Below are positions 43,773 to 52,812 of a stretch of DNA of 64,000 nt, one piece after another. The stretch's first letter is position 1; each line of letters opens with the position of its first letter. The notes under the pieces are model-generated. The model was not told the DNA's origin. It saw nothing but the letters and a program-made list of their open reading frames with translations, and did no database searches. This stretch comes from JAJPJE01 sp963724985 (GTDB lineage: Bacteria > Acidobacteriota > Terriglobia > Terriglobales > Acidobacteriaceae), in assembly GCA_963724985.1 (NCBI GenBank), contig CAVRWV010000020.1, forward strand, positions 1 through 64,000, read 5' to 3'. Made by a program: the position numbers and the translations under genes.

Positions 43773-45095
43773 TCAATCGATATCGACGGAAGCGAGCTTC
43801 GGCGCCAGCACATGAATAATGACTAGCGCCGTTAGGTACGCCGAACCCGCAATCATGAATACCGGAACATAGTTGTTGCGTGTCAATTGCAGCAAGATTC
43901 CAACGCAAAGGGATACAACGATCCCGGCCGCCGCTCCGCCGAAGCCGCCGATTCCGACCACCGAGCCCACGGCACGCCTTGGAAACATGTCCGATGCCAG
44001 CGTGAACAAATTAGCGGACCATCCCTGGTGAGCAGCTGCGGCCAAACTGATCATCGCCACCGATATCCATAGGGTCCCAACCTGGCCAATGAAGACCATT
44101 GGCAACCATGCTACCGCGCAGATTGCCATCGCCACTTTGCGCGATCGGTTCAGGCTCCAGCCGGACTTGAGGAATCTCGCCGGTAACCAACCTCCCACAA
44201 TGCTGCCAACCGCGGACGCGTTGTAGATCACGATCAGTGGAATCGCAAACTCTTTCGCCGTTAGTCCATAACGCGAATTGAAAAACTTCGGCAACCAGAA
44301 CAACATGAAAAACCACACTGGATCGGTCATCAACTTTCCGATCACGAATGCCCATGTCTGACGATGCGGCAACAGATGCGACCACGGGATCTTGCCCACA
44401 GGCTCCGAAGGATCAGCGTTGATATATGCCAACTCCGCCGCCGACACTCTTCGATGATCCGCAGGTTTGCGGTAAGTTGTCAGCCACACAACCAGCCATG
44501 TCGCGCTGAAGATTCCGGTGAACACAAACGCCCAGCGCCAGCCGAGTTTATCCGCGATCAATGGAACAAGTATCGGCGCAACCGTGGCTCCAAGATTCGA
44601 TCCCGAGTTGAAGATACCAGTAGCGAGTGCACGCTCTTTCTTCGGGAACCATTCCGCAACGCTCTTGATTCCCGCGGGGAAATTTCCTGACTCACCCAGT
44701 CCAAGTAGAAACCGCACTACACCGAATCCCAGCGCCGACGTAACCAGCGCATGGCTCATCGCGGAAAGACTCCACAGCCCAACCGAAGCCGCATAGCCGT
44801 TGCGCGTTCCCACCCGATCGATAAAGCGTCCTACGAACAAAATACCCATCGCATAGGCTGCCATGAACGCCATGACGATGTAACCGTACTGCACTTCGTT
44901 CCAGCCAATCGTCTTCTGCAGCGTGGGCGCCAGGATCCCAAGCACAGCGCGGTCCATGTAGTTAATGGTGGTCGCGAAAAACAGCAGCGCACAGATTACC
45001 CATCGGTAGTGGCCGGCAGGCGATGGAATCACCAGTGCCCCTGGCTCAGTCCGTGCCATTACAGGTGACGTCGCACTGCTCTTTTGATCGCTCAT
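43773..45095 (-). CDS. MFS transporter, anion:cation symporter family (hexuronate type)
   Basis: 440 residues, 12 predicted membrane helices. TTINYMDRAVLGILAPTLQK and RFLLGLGESGNFPAGIKSVAEWFPKKERALATG are hallmarks of the ACS family that includes ExuT and related aldohexuronate carriers. Presumably imports galacturonate, glucuronate or unsaturated uronates for the flanking enzymes. Confidence 0.92.
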   Translation of the reverse strand: MSDQKSSATSPVMARTEPGALVIPSPAGHYRWVICALLFFATTINYMDRAVLGILAPTLQKTIGWNEVQYGYIVMAFMAAYAMGILFVGRFIDRVGTRNGYAASVGLWSLSAMSHALVTSALGFGVVRFLLGLGESGNFPAGIKSVAEWFPKKERALATGIFNSGSNLGATVAPILVPLIADKLGWRWAFVFTGIFSATWLVVWLTTYRKPADHRRVSAAELAYINADPSEPVGKIPWSHLLPHRQTWAFVIGKLMTDPVWFFMLFWLPKFFNSRYGLTAKEFAIPLIVIYNASAVGSIVGGWLPARFLKSGWSLNRSRKVAMAICAVAWLPMVFIGQVGTLWISVAMISLAAAAHQGWSANLFTLASDMFPRRAVGSVVGIGGFGGAAAGIVVSLCVGILLQLTRNNYVPVFMIAGSAYLTALVIIHVLAPKLASVDID

Positions 45096-45107
45096 GGAAT
45101 CCTGTAA

Positions 45108-45938
45108 TTACTTAGCTCTCCCTTTTTCCAGGCCGCTGCCGCCTTGATCAAATCCAGGCTGCACGTTCACCACTCCGAACTTGCGATCTTCAACTTCCCG
45201 ATGTGCCGCCATCGCCCAGATGAAGCAGATCTTGTGTCCCGGCACGGAGACGTTCGGATGGTACCCGCTCGGCATCAGCACCGCATCACCCTCGCGCACA
45301 GGCACAACCAGTTCAGGATACTCGGTGTTGTTGTACACCAGTTGCAGACCGTAGGCTGGCGCTGGCATGTTGAAGTAGACATACATCTCCTCCAGCATCG
45401 CTGCATGCTCGTGCGGAGGCCAGCTAGTCCAATTGCCCGGATCTGAATACGTCCAACCAAAAACCAGCCGGCCGGCTTGCACATTCTTCGCGCACGACAT
45501 GTGCAAGTGACGGGAGGCTCCTGTTCCTTGCCCCGCCGCGAACTTCAATCCCGGATCCTTGCTCATTTCTGCATAATTCACATACTGCAGTGGATACTTG
45601 TGATTGACCGGCGCCGAGAACTCGGCGATGTCCACCGCACTTGTTGTCGTCACGACAATTTGCGAATCGCGTGGAATGTATAACGCGTCGTATGGGCCAA
45701 GCTTGATTTCCTGACCAGCAGCTTTCACCTGAGCCTCGCCAGAGAGCACCAGAAAACCTGTTTCTTCCTGGCCGTTGGCAAACGATACCGATGGCACTTC
45801 ACGATTCAGTCGAATGCGCCCATAGCTAAGATGTTGGTTAGTGCTATTCTCAGGGGTTACCGAAATGTGCCGGCCGACGTGAGCATCGGTGTTCCGAAAC
45901 ACCATTCGATCGAAGACAATCTCCGTGCTCGTAGTCAT
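45108..45938 (-). CDS. kduI: 5-dehydro-4-deoxy-D-glucuronate isomerase
   Basis: 276 residues, standard length. Cupin-fold zinc isomerase converting 4-deoxy-L-threo-5-hexosulose uronate to 3-deoxy-D-glycero-2,5-hexodiulosonate during breakdown of pectin or other polyuronides. Key segments: ASRHLHMSCAKNVQ, GNWTSWPPHEHAAMLEEMYV (zinc-binding His/Glu cluster) and MPSGYHPNVSVPGH. First gene of the operon; AAGGAG precedes the TTG/ATG start pair (45941/45938). Confidence 0.95.
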   Translation of the reverse strand: MTTSTEIVFDRMVFRNTDAHVGRHISVTPENSTNQHLSYGRIRLNREVPSVSFANGQEETGFLVLSGEAQVKAAGQEIKLGPYDALYIPRDSQIVVTTTSAVDIAEFSAPVNHKYPLQYVNYAEMSKDPGLKFAAGQGTGASRHLHMSCAKNVQAGRLVFGWTYSDPGNWTSWPPHEHAAMLEEMYVYFNMPAPAYGLQLVYNNTEYPELVVPVREGDAVLMPSGYHPNVSVPGHKICFIWAMAAHREVEDRKFGVVNVQPGFDQGGSGLEKGRAK

Positions 45939-46142
45939 CAAAACCTACTCCTTCTCTGATCTCATGAAGGCGGACGAAATGCCGAGCCTGCACCCAGCTA
46001 TGTTGCTCTGAATTGCAGAAGGAATGTTATCAGCCAGACCTCCGGATATCTAACCTATGTCTCCGAAATGTCATTTGCTTCCCGCCCGCAACTTCCGCAT
46101 TCGAGAGACATCTAACAGGTCGATTCGCTTCAGGAGGACATC

Positions 46143-46442
46143 ATGGACAGACTCGCACTTTTAGCGCTGCTACAGGCTAAACCGGGCAAGGAAAAGGAAG
46201 TCGAGGACTTCTTGAAATCAGCCCGGCCACTCGCACTTCAGGAAACTGGCACCACGACCTGGTACGCAGTGAAACTGGGACCAGCAAAGTTTGGCATCTT
46301 CGATACTTTCGCTGACGAGAACGGCAGAAATGCTCATTTGACAGGGGAAATCGCAAAGCAACTCTTTGCCAAAGCCGCGGACCTTTTTGCAGCGCCTCCG
46401 CAAGTCGAAAAACTCGAAATCCTGGCTGCGAAAGCTCCGTAA
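46143..46442 (+). CDS. antibiotic biosynthesis monooxygenase (ABM) domain protein
   Basis: 99 residues, ATG 46143 with AGGAGG upstream. Dimeric ferredoxin-like ABM fold: LALLALLQAKPGKEKEVEDF at the start, TTTWYAVKLGPAKFGIFDTF and DENGRNAHLTGEIAK. Related to YgiN-type quinol monooxygenases and stress-linked proteins; a redox substrate is likely but unidentified. Confidence 0.88.
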   Translation: MDRLALLALLQAKPGKEKEVEDFLKSARPLALQETGTTTWYAVKLGPAKFGIFDTFADENGRNAHLTGEIAKQLFAKAADLFAAPPQVEKLEILAAKAP

Positions 46443-46607
46443 CTCTAGTTTCGCAACCTCATCAATTCTTGGATGTCTCGTTCCAGGGAGCTCCCGGTCA
46501 TGACGGCTCGGAGCTCTATTTCCATCCCAACACGATATTCTCTCAACCACCGCCATAGTGACGAGAGTCACGGCCCCCGCGGGTCTACGCACTCTACAAT
46601 GAGATCC

Positions 46608-46802
46608 ATGGCCCAGATCGTTCGCATCACTCTCTTCCCGCCCAATGCTGACCGCGTCTCTCAATTAGTGAATAGTTATGTTCTCGACGACCACGGAGTC
46701 CTCCACTACCGCGACTCCGAAGGCACTGAATACCAGACCACCATCCCTTACGTGATCGAACACCTGGAAGAAGGATGCTCAAAAACTCCTTTCGGCGGCT
46801 GA
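46608..46802 (+). CDS. hypothetical small protein
   Basis: 64 residues from ATG 46608 (46599 is also in frame). MAQIVRITLFPPNADRVSQL and YRDSEGTEYQTTIPYVIEHL read as a compact soluble alpha/beta domain. No family named. Composition and clean end suggest a true gene. Confidence 0.5.
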   Translation: MAQIVRITLFPPNADRVSQLVNSYVLDDHGVLHYRDSEGTEYQTTIPYVIEHLEEGCSKTPFGG

Positions 46803-46823
46803 GACGCTAATACTTCCACGAAA

Positions 46824-48320
46824 TCACCACGAGTAGTGCACCGCGTATGTCACTGTCTGTTCGCCATCGGCCGGAACGGTTACTGGGAACTCTATCGTGC
46901 TGCTGTCTTTCTTGTTGTACTTTGTCGATTTGGAAGTAATGTCCCATCCAGCTCCGCGATAGAGATGTTCCACGAGGGTGACATCCACCGGCTTTTGTTT
47001 GTGATTGCGCACTGTAATCTCGAACGATTCGTCCACGAAAGCTTGTTGCTGGTCTCCGCGGAAGTTCGTGCGCTTGCGCTCTCCGACTAAATCAAAGGCG
47101 TTCCCGGTGTAAACGCGAATCGTCTCGTCCTTCGGTGTGTGGTCAATGCTGTTTTCGCCTATGAACTGCAATGCACCAGCATCGTCTCGCCGGTAGAAGC
47201 GCAATCTTCCTTTCGGCAAAGGCATGCCTAAATGGTTTTGCTGCGAGTTCGTGAATTCCTGCATAATCCAGATCTTGGTATTAACAGCCGTGCCAATCTC
47301 TCGCTGGAAACGCAGGTAATCCCAGTTTTGACCCTGAAAGCGTTGTGGGTCCAATCGCCCTCCGTCAAAAACGTAGACCCGGTGACCTGGAATATTGTTA
47401 GCGCGCACGAACTCCACTTGCTTACTCTCGCCATCCCGGAGGGTTGTCGCGCGAGAAAGAGTGTAGAGGTGATACTCATCGAAAGCGCTCTCTGTTACCG
47501 GAGGGGCACCGGGCGAACCGTTAACTGCTGCAAATGAGGCGATCCCTCCACCTATTCCGCCACCATAGTTCGGCTTTATCTTGTTCACATCCCCTGCCAT
47601 TAGCTGGATTCTCGCATTCTCGAATGCCTTGCCACTGCGGTTCTCCATATTTACCCAGCCAATCAAATCAACCGAATCGCCGGCCGGCGGAGCGATGACG
47701 TTGTAAGCCGCTTCCCAAGTCATTCCGCCACTCACGTAGCTTAACTCGGCATCAACTGGGCCCTTCCCATCCGTTGACACTATCCAGTCAAGAGTTGGCT
47801 TCAGATTCATATCCTGGGGCAACGCCGGAAACAGCGGACGCCCCGGCAAACCAAGTTGTAGCTTCCCATTCACCTCGACAAGTGGCTCCTGCGGCGCACA
47901 ACCGAGCTGTACCGGTTGCCAGCAGGGCTGTAACTGAGGGATTCGCGTATATCTCGGCATACCTCTGCCGGCACGCACAATACGACCTTGCACGACGTCG
48001 GTCTTATCCCCGTGTATGACTTCGAAGTCGATCGATTTACCTTCAAATAACTCCAGCAGACCTTGCTGTGACAATGGATCGGAGACATAGTTTTGCTCCA
48101 ATATTTGCAGTTTGCGGTTCCCGGACGGATCGCGCAGTATCACTGAATCGGGCTCCAGCTCCGACGTGATCTCGTTGTATCGCACCGTGGTCTGCCCTTG
48201 CTCCAAGACGAGGTGCACAGGTTGACGCACCACCGCGAAATCCTGGTTATAGATTGTCAGTGCAGGCCCAGTTTGTCCCGCAGCCAGTGATGTGAATAAC
48301 AGAACTACGACCCAGCGCAT
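46824..48320 (-). CDS. DUF4139 domain secreted protein
   Basis: 498 residues with a signal peptide (MRWVVVLLFTSLAAGQ). Early part ALTIYNQDFAVVRQPVHL and VRYNEITSELEPDSVIL, and late part DLVGERKRTNFRGDQQQ, FEITVRNHKQKPVDVTLVEH and STIEFPVTVPADGEQTVTY match the DUF4139 family of surface or periplasmic proteins of unknown role (related to mucoidy-inhibitor A homologues). No enzymatic motif. Stands alone. Confidence 0.85.
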   Translation of the reverse strand: MRWVVVLLFTSLAAGQTGPALTIYNQDFAVVRQPVHLVLEQGQTTVRYNEITSELEPDSVILRDPSGNRKLQILEQNYVSDPLSQQGLLELFEGKSIDFEVIHGDKTDVVQGRIVRAGRGMPRYTRIPQLQPCWQPVQLGCAPQEPLVEVNGKLQLGLPGRPLFPALPQDMNLKPTLDWIVSTDGKGPVDAELSYVSGGMTWEAAYNVIAPPAGDSVDLIGWVNMENRSGKAFENARIQLMAGDVNKIKPNYGGGIGGGIASFAAVNGSPGAPPVTESAFDEYHLYTLSRATTLRDGESKQVEFVRANNIPGHRVYVFDGGRLDPQRFQGQNWDYLRFQREIGTAVNTKIWIMQEFTNSQQNHLGMPLPKGRLRFYRRDDAGALQFIGENSIDHTPKDETIRVYTGNAFDLVGERKRTNFRGDQQQAFVDESFEITVRNHKQKPVDVTLVEHLYRGAGWDITSKSTKYNKKDSSTIEFPVTVPADGEQTVTYAVHYSW

Positions 48321-48463
48321 GCTTGACCCCCCTTAATCAGAGACACCGGATTCTACTCGCTTGTTTCAGTAAACCTGCGGAATGCTCGCTTAGTTACGGA
48401 CGAGCGAAAATTTCGCTAGTCGCAAAGTAGGTTGCTCGATTCGCAATTTCTACTCAATCGGAT

Positions 48464-49432
48464 CTACCACCCTGGCTTTCTCGCTCTGATCTGGCATTTG
48501 GACCAACACAGTCGCGGCCAGCACCATCGCGATTCCAGAACCTGCATTGGTCCAACAATCTCGCCCAAAACCGCCGCCGCAACCAGAATCGAGAAGACGG
48601 GCTCAAGGCAACTGGTAACAATCGCCCGTGTGGGATCCAGATGCTGTAACCCGGCAAAGTAGAGTGAGAACGGAATCAGGATCGACGTCATCGCAAACAC
48701 CAGCAGGAACAGCCACTGTCCTGCTGAGTAGTGTGCCGCAGCGATTTTCCAAGGCGGATTCACCACAATCCAGAACAGTGCCGCGCCCAGGAATGTATTC
48801 ACCACGATCTTCCACCGGTCGTATCGTGCCACCAGTCCGGCCCCGCCCACGTTGTAGAACGCAAAGGTGACCGCAGCGATCTGGGCCGCAATCACGCCCG
48901 CCGTATTCACATGAAATCCGCCAGCACTCAGAAGTCCCACCACCATGGCGATGCCTAGAATCGCCAAAGCAACCGAGACCAACCGCTTTATCGTTGGCTT
49001 CTGTACCCCACGCGCCACCATATACAGCAGCACCCAGATCGGAGCCGTGTACTGTAACGTAATGGCCGTCGCCACATTCGTCTTCTGAATTGCTAGATAG
49101 TAGAAGTAGTTCGACATCGCTACGCCGAGCACGCCGACGATAGCCGTCCGGATCCAATCGCGCCTCGGCAGAGTTAGCGCATCTCTCCCGCGGAAGAGGA
49201 GAAGCATCGGCGCAAGAATCAAAAAGGAAATTGTTGTACGGCTTTGCGCAAGAATCAGCGGATCAATCGGGGCAAGGGCTTTGCCGCCGCTGGCCAGCAG
49301 GCGACCTGTGAATACGGCCCTTCCGAGCGTTGCGGAGATCGCCCAGCACATCGTGGCTGACGCGATGAATACGTATCCGCGAATCGGATGTCTTTTATTT
49401 GGCAAGAATTTGGTCGAGTTCTTCTGGATCAA
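48464..49432 (-). CDS. EamA/DMT family transporter, C-terminus frameshifted
   Basis: 322 residues as read. Ten-helix drug/metabolite transporter with two EamA repeats (ATMCWAISATLGRAVF; YNVGGAGLVARYDRWKIVV; LQHLDPTRAIVTSCLEPVFS). After VLGEIVGPMQVLE the frame turns into tryptophan/cysteine-rich nonsense. Adding one base at the CC at 48535-48536 restores the expected last helix (GIAMVLAATVLVQM) and a stop at 48450-48452. The start is uncertain (TTG at 49432 or 49405), and the 5' end overlaps the glutaredoxin gene by up to 38 bases. Either a recent lesion or a sequencing slip. Confidence 0.8.
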   Translation of the reverse strand: MIQKNSTKFLPNKRHPIRGYVFIASATMCWAISATLGRAVFTGRLLASGGKALAPIDPLILAQSRTTISFLILAPMLLLFRGRDALTLPRRDWIRTAIVGVLGVAMSNYFYYLAIQKTNVATAITLQYTAPIWVLLYMVARGVQKPTIKRLVSVALAILGIAMVVGLLSAGGFHVNTAGVIAAQIAAVTFAFYNVGGAGLVARYDRWKIVVNTFLGAALFWIVVNPPWKIAAAHYSAGQWLFLLVFAMTSILIPFSLYFAGLQHLDPTRAIVTSCLEPVFSILVAAAVLGEIVGPMQVLESRWCWPRLCWSKCQIRARKPGW

Positions 49433-49634
49433 ACCCGATCATAACGTTCTCGCCGATCACAATGGTAGGGGTGGACCGGCTTTGATACGTCTCCACCAAC
49501 TCGCGGACCGCTTCCTGGTCCGCCGTAACGTCCCGCTCTTCGAATTCGAGACCCTTATCTGCCAGATAGACTTTCACACTCCTGCATGGAGGGCAGTCTG
49601 GTTGGGTGAACACGATGATCTTGCGGTCGGTCAT
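49395..49634 (-). CDS. glutaredoxin-family protein
   Basis: 79 residues from ATG 49634 (TTG 49649 in frame). Thioredoxin fold with active-site CPPC in IIVFTQPDCPPCRSVKVYL, cis-proline segment RSTPTIVIGENVMIGFD. Dithiol glutaredoxin/NrdH-like. Role in thiol redox homeostasis; possible link to the OsmC protein that is transcribed just before it (37 bases). Confidence 0.88.
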   Translation of the reverse strand: MTDRKIIVFTQPDCPPCRSVKVYLADKGLEFEERDVTADQEAVRELVETYQSRSTPTIVIGENVMIGFDPEELDQILAK

Positions 49635-49671
49635 GAGAAATTGGATCAATCCAGACGCCCCGTGGGCGCAA

Positions 49672-50076
49672 CTATTTTTCGTGCAGCTCGATATCGTATG
49701 TGATCTTCGCGGTCTTGTTCAGCATCGCTGCTACCGAGCAATACTTCTCCTCCGACAGCCGAACCGCGCTTTCCACTGCCTCGCGGCTAACTTTTCCCTT
49801 CACCTTATAAACGAGCTTGATTGTGGTGTATACCGCTGGCTGCCCCGTTGCGCGTTCGCCCTCTGCGAACACCTCAACCGCCGTGAATTCCTCCCGCTTC
49901 TTGCGCAGGATACTCACCACATCGTAAGCGGTGCAGGCGCACAGCCCAATCAGCACCAGTTCTACGGGACTCGAAGCCGTTTTCTTCTCTCCAGCATCGA
50001 CAACAATTGCGTGCCCGCTCGAGGCCTCTCCGACGAAGCGTTCGTTATCGGTCCAAATTGCACTCGCAGTTATCAT
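49672..50076 (-). CDS. OsmC family peroxiredoxin-like protein
   Basis: 134 residues. OsmC/YhfA fold: SSPVELVLIGLCACTAYDVV with the resolving or peroxidatic Cys and EEKYCSVAAMLNKT with the second. Detoxifies organic hydroperoxides in characterised members. Adjacent to the glutaredoxin gene on the same strand. Confidence 0.9.
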   Translation of the reverse strand: MITASAIWTDNERFVGEASSGHAIVVDAGEKKTASSPVELVLIGLCACTAYDVVSILRKKREEFTAVEVFAEGERATGQPAVYTTIKLVYKVKGKVSREAVESAVRLSEEKYCSVAAMLNKTAKITYDIELHEK

Positions 50077-50147
50077 TTGAATATCTTACGGCCGCATCGC
50101 CGAGAGGCGGTACTCCTCTGCCCTTCGCATCCTCCGTAGCGCCATAC

Positions 50148-51170
50148 TCAATGTGAAGTCGGCGATGTCGCCGGCTTGCTACTTTGGCCCTCAGCCGTTG
50201 TCTGCTCGGCAGCCCAGTAGCCGCTTCGGGTGTATAGCTTGGCATCGCTAGCAAACTTGAGGCGCACTCGCAGCGTGTGCTGTCCCGGCGCCAGATTCTT
50301 AGGCTGATAGCTCAACAGGTACGCGTTGAAGACATGGTTGCTGATCTCCGTAATTTTGTCCTCAAACGCCTTTTCTGACTTGAACGGCAGGTATTCCCCT
50401 CCCGAGACCCGCGACAACGTCTGAGGTGTATTGTCTTTGGCTTCTGCTACCAGCATCTTGAACAGGTTTAAAAAATTGGGAGTATTGCTGGTCGGAGTTG
50501 CCCACAGCGAATCTACGACAGGCGAATACGTTGAGCTGTAGACGATGGTATTGCTGGCCTCGAGCTGCCGAATGACGTCCTCAACCGGAGCCGTGCTGCC
50601 ATGGTCCCTCGTCTCGGAGATTATCAGCAGAATCTTGCGGTGATTCTTAGGACGCGCCGCCAGCCGTCTCGCGCTAAAACTGATTGTGTCTAGAATCGCC
50701 GCGTCGCCCCCACTCGCTTTCAGGCTCTTTAATACCTTCGTCACCTTGGCGCTGTCGGAAGTGAAGTCCTGCACCAGCTTCGGCTCGCTATCGAAGGTCA
50801 CGACCGCAACTTCGCCCTTCCCGTCGCCGATAAGCGGATCGATCAGGCTACCAAGGCGTTGAATTCTCTCCAGGGCTGCGCTCGCGTCTTGTGACGTCTC
50901 GATGGCGAGCACCAGCGAGATCGGCTGCGTTTCCAAGGTCTCGTCGATACTGACTGGCTGCACGATACCGTTGTCTTCGACGATGAAATCCTCAGCCCGA
51001 AGCCCATACACCGGCTTCCCCGCCGAGTCGGTTACCAAGGTCGGAACAAGCACTACGGTGGAACTGCTTCGGATGGTAATTTCCTGGCCCAATGCAACCG
51101 TCCCCGCACAGAGGACCGCTAAAACTAACAACTGAGGCCAAATCAATTTTCGTAACGCAACAGAGCCCAC
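50148..51170 (-). CDS. VWA-like domain secreted protein
   Basis: 340 residues from GTG 51170 (GAGG five bases upstream). Signal peptide (LLVLAVLCAGTVALGQ), then TVVLVPTLVTDSAGKPVYGL and EDFIVEDNGIVQPVSI, the opening typical of acidobacterial VWFA-related proteins, and a VWA-like core (PISLVLAIETSQDASAAL, KGEVAVVTFDSEPKLVQDF) in which the metal-site DxSxS is altered to ETSQD. C-terminus SYQPKNLAPGQHTLRVRLKF is a beta domain. Function unknown. Paralogue of the next gene. Confidence 0.85.
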   Translation of the reverse strand: MGSVALRKLIWPQLLVLAVLCAGTVALGQEITIRSSSTVVLVPTLVTDSAGKPVYGLRAEDFIVEDNGIVQPVSIDETLETQPISLVLAIETSQDASAALERIQRLGSLIDPLIGDGKGEVAVVTFDSEPKLVQDFTSDSAKVTKVLKSLKASGGDAAILDTISFSARRLAARPKNHRKILLIISETRDHGSTAPVEDVIRQLEASNTIVYSSTYSPVVDSLWATPTSNTPNFLNLFKMLVAEAKDNTPQTLSRVSGGEYLPFKSEKAFEDKITEISNHVFNAYLLSYQPKNLAPGQHTLRVRLKFASDAKLYTRSGYWAAEQTTAEGQSSKPATSPTSH

Positions 51171-51227
51171 GCATCCCTCTTCCTCAATGATAGACGAGGA
51201 TAGTGAGACTCTGCTTGTGCCTAAGCG

Positions 51228-52688
51228 CTAGTCGCCTTTTTGGCTTCCCGCATTGGTTGGATTGGTTTTCTTCGCCGTAGCGTTCACAGTCGGCCAGTAT
51301 CCGGCTCTTGCCCATATGAGCGCTGCGCTCGCATCACGCAGCGAAACCTGGATCGTGTGTGGGCCGGGCGTAGGGTCTTTCACCTGAAAGCTAAGCTGAT
51401 ACCGATTATGCGCATGGTTCGCGAGCATTCCCAGAGCTTGATCCAAGCCCTCTGAATTATGAAACAGCACATATTCTCCACCAGTCAGATTAGCCACGGC
51501 CTGCGGCACGTTCGTGTGCATTTGTGAAGCTGACCATCGCACCAACGATACGATCGGGCCTCCGAAGTTGATGTTTCGCGGACCAATCCCATAATCGTGC
51601 CCCGAATTCGTCTCCAAATCTCCGGGACTCACGCCTGGATTGCTTGCAGCGCTCAGACCGCCATCCGCGGCACCGGCTGCGCCGTCTCCCAGACTATTGT
51701 CTCCTTGCGCATCCGCGCCGGAAGGCGTTCCGCCCGAGGATGCCCCGGAAGCCGTCGAAGCAGCGCCCATCTGGCCCTGGTGACCGCCAGCACCACCTGC
51801 ACCGCCAGCTCTCGGTGCGCCCGTTGAAGGCGTTCCGGCGCCAGTGCCTCCAGCATGATCCATGTCATGGCCGCCCATGCCATGGCCCATCCCGTGCGGC
51901 CGTCCACCCGCCACTTGCTCGCGCAGTAACACCTGCTGCAACATTGGTCCAAATAATTTCGCTGCGCTCTCGAATTTGGCCTTGGCATCAGCCGGGAACG
52001 AAACCATATACAGTTCGACGTCGCTCGCAATAATCTGTTTGGCAGCTTCGTCGAGACTGATCGTCTTGCTGTCTCCATCCGCCTGTTCGCTTACCACTAC
52101 GAGAACTTTGCGACGATCGCCGGGCTGCCGTTTCAGCAGATCCAGTGAATAGTGAATCGCGTCAAGGATTGCGCTCCCTGAATCTCCAGCGTGAAGCCCC
52201 TCGAGAGACTGATTTACTTTGGAGACGTCACTCGTAAATTCATGACGCAATCTCACCTCGCTATCGAAGCTGACAAGCGCCATCTCACTGCCGGGTCCAT
52301 CTACGAATGTCTCCAGCATCGACCCAATCTCGTGCAACGTGCTGCGGCACCTTGACGGTCGTTTAAACTCGTCTGCATCGTCCAGCAAAGCGCAGCCGCT
52401 GCCCAGTACCGCCGGGGCGCTTCCTCCCGTTTGCACTGCAAGGACCAACGAAACTGGCTTGCTGGAAAACGTGTCGTCCATCAACACCGTTCGTTCCACG
52501 CCGTTATCCATGATCACAAAATCTTTTTGCGTAAGCCCGTAGATAACTTCGCCGTGTTCATCGGTCACTAGCGTGGGAACGAGAACGACGGTAGTTTCGG
52601 AACGAAAGGTGGGCCTGCTGTTCTCCTGCGCCGGCAACAAACTGGAGAGAACAACAATAGCCAGCAGGATTCCAATTCGCGCGACCAT
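51228..52688 (-). CDS. VWA-like domain secreted protein with low-complexity insert
   Basis: 486 residues from ATG 52688 (upstream in-frame codon at 52754 adds a non-signal leader). Signal peptide IGILLAIVVLSSLLPAQ. Same plan as the neighbour: TVVLVPTLVTDEHGEVIYGL, KDFVIMDNGVERTVLMDD, LALVSFDSEVR-like core, SFQVKDPTPGPHTIQVSLRD end. An insert of about 75 residues rich in Gly, His, Met, Ala and Ser (starting GMGHGMGGHDMDHAGG) splits the VWA domain. Metal binding by the H/M/D segment is possible. Tandem duplication with the gene at 50148 is evident. Confidence 0.83.
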   Translation of the reverse strand: MVARIGILLAIVVLSSLLPAQENSRPTFRSETTVVLVPTLVTDEHGEVIYGLTQKDFVIMDNGVERTVLMDDTFSSKPVSLVLAVQTGGSAPAVLGSGCALLDDADEFKRPSRCRSTLHEIGSMLETFVDGPGSEMALVSFDSEVRLRHEFTSDVSKVNQSLEGLHAGDSGSAILDAIHYSLDLLKRQPGDRRKVLVVVSEQADGDSKTISLDEAAKQIIASDVELYMVSFPADAKAKFESAAKLFGPMLQQVLLREQVAGGRPHGMGHGMGGHDMDHAGGTGAGTPSTGAPRAGGAGGAGGHQGQMGAASTASGASSGGTPSGADAQGDNSLGDGAAGAADGGLSAASNPGVSPGDLETNSGHDYGIGPRNINFGGPIVSLVRWSASQMHTNVPQAVANLTGGEYVLFHNSEGLDQALGMLANHAHNRYQLSFQVKDPTPGPHTIQVSLRDASAALIWARAGYWPTVNATAKKTNPTNAGSQKGD

Positions 52689-52812
52689 CAATTCATGCTC
52701 GCGAATAGCCCGCGGCAAAGACGGCTGCAAGTACACAACAACGAAGTCCAGCAAAACGTAATCCCCGATGTGTTTTCCAGCTCTCGTCTAGACGAGCAGC
52801 GTTGGATTCGGT

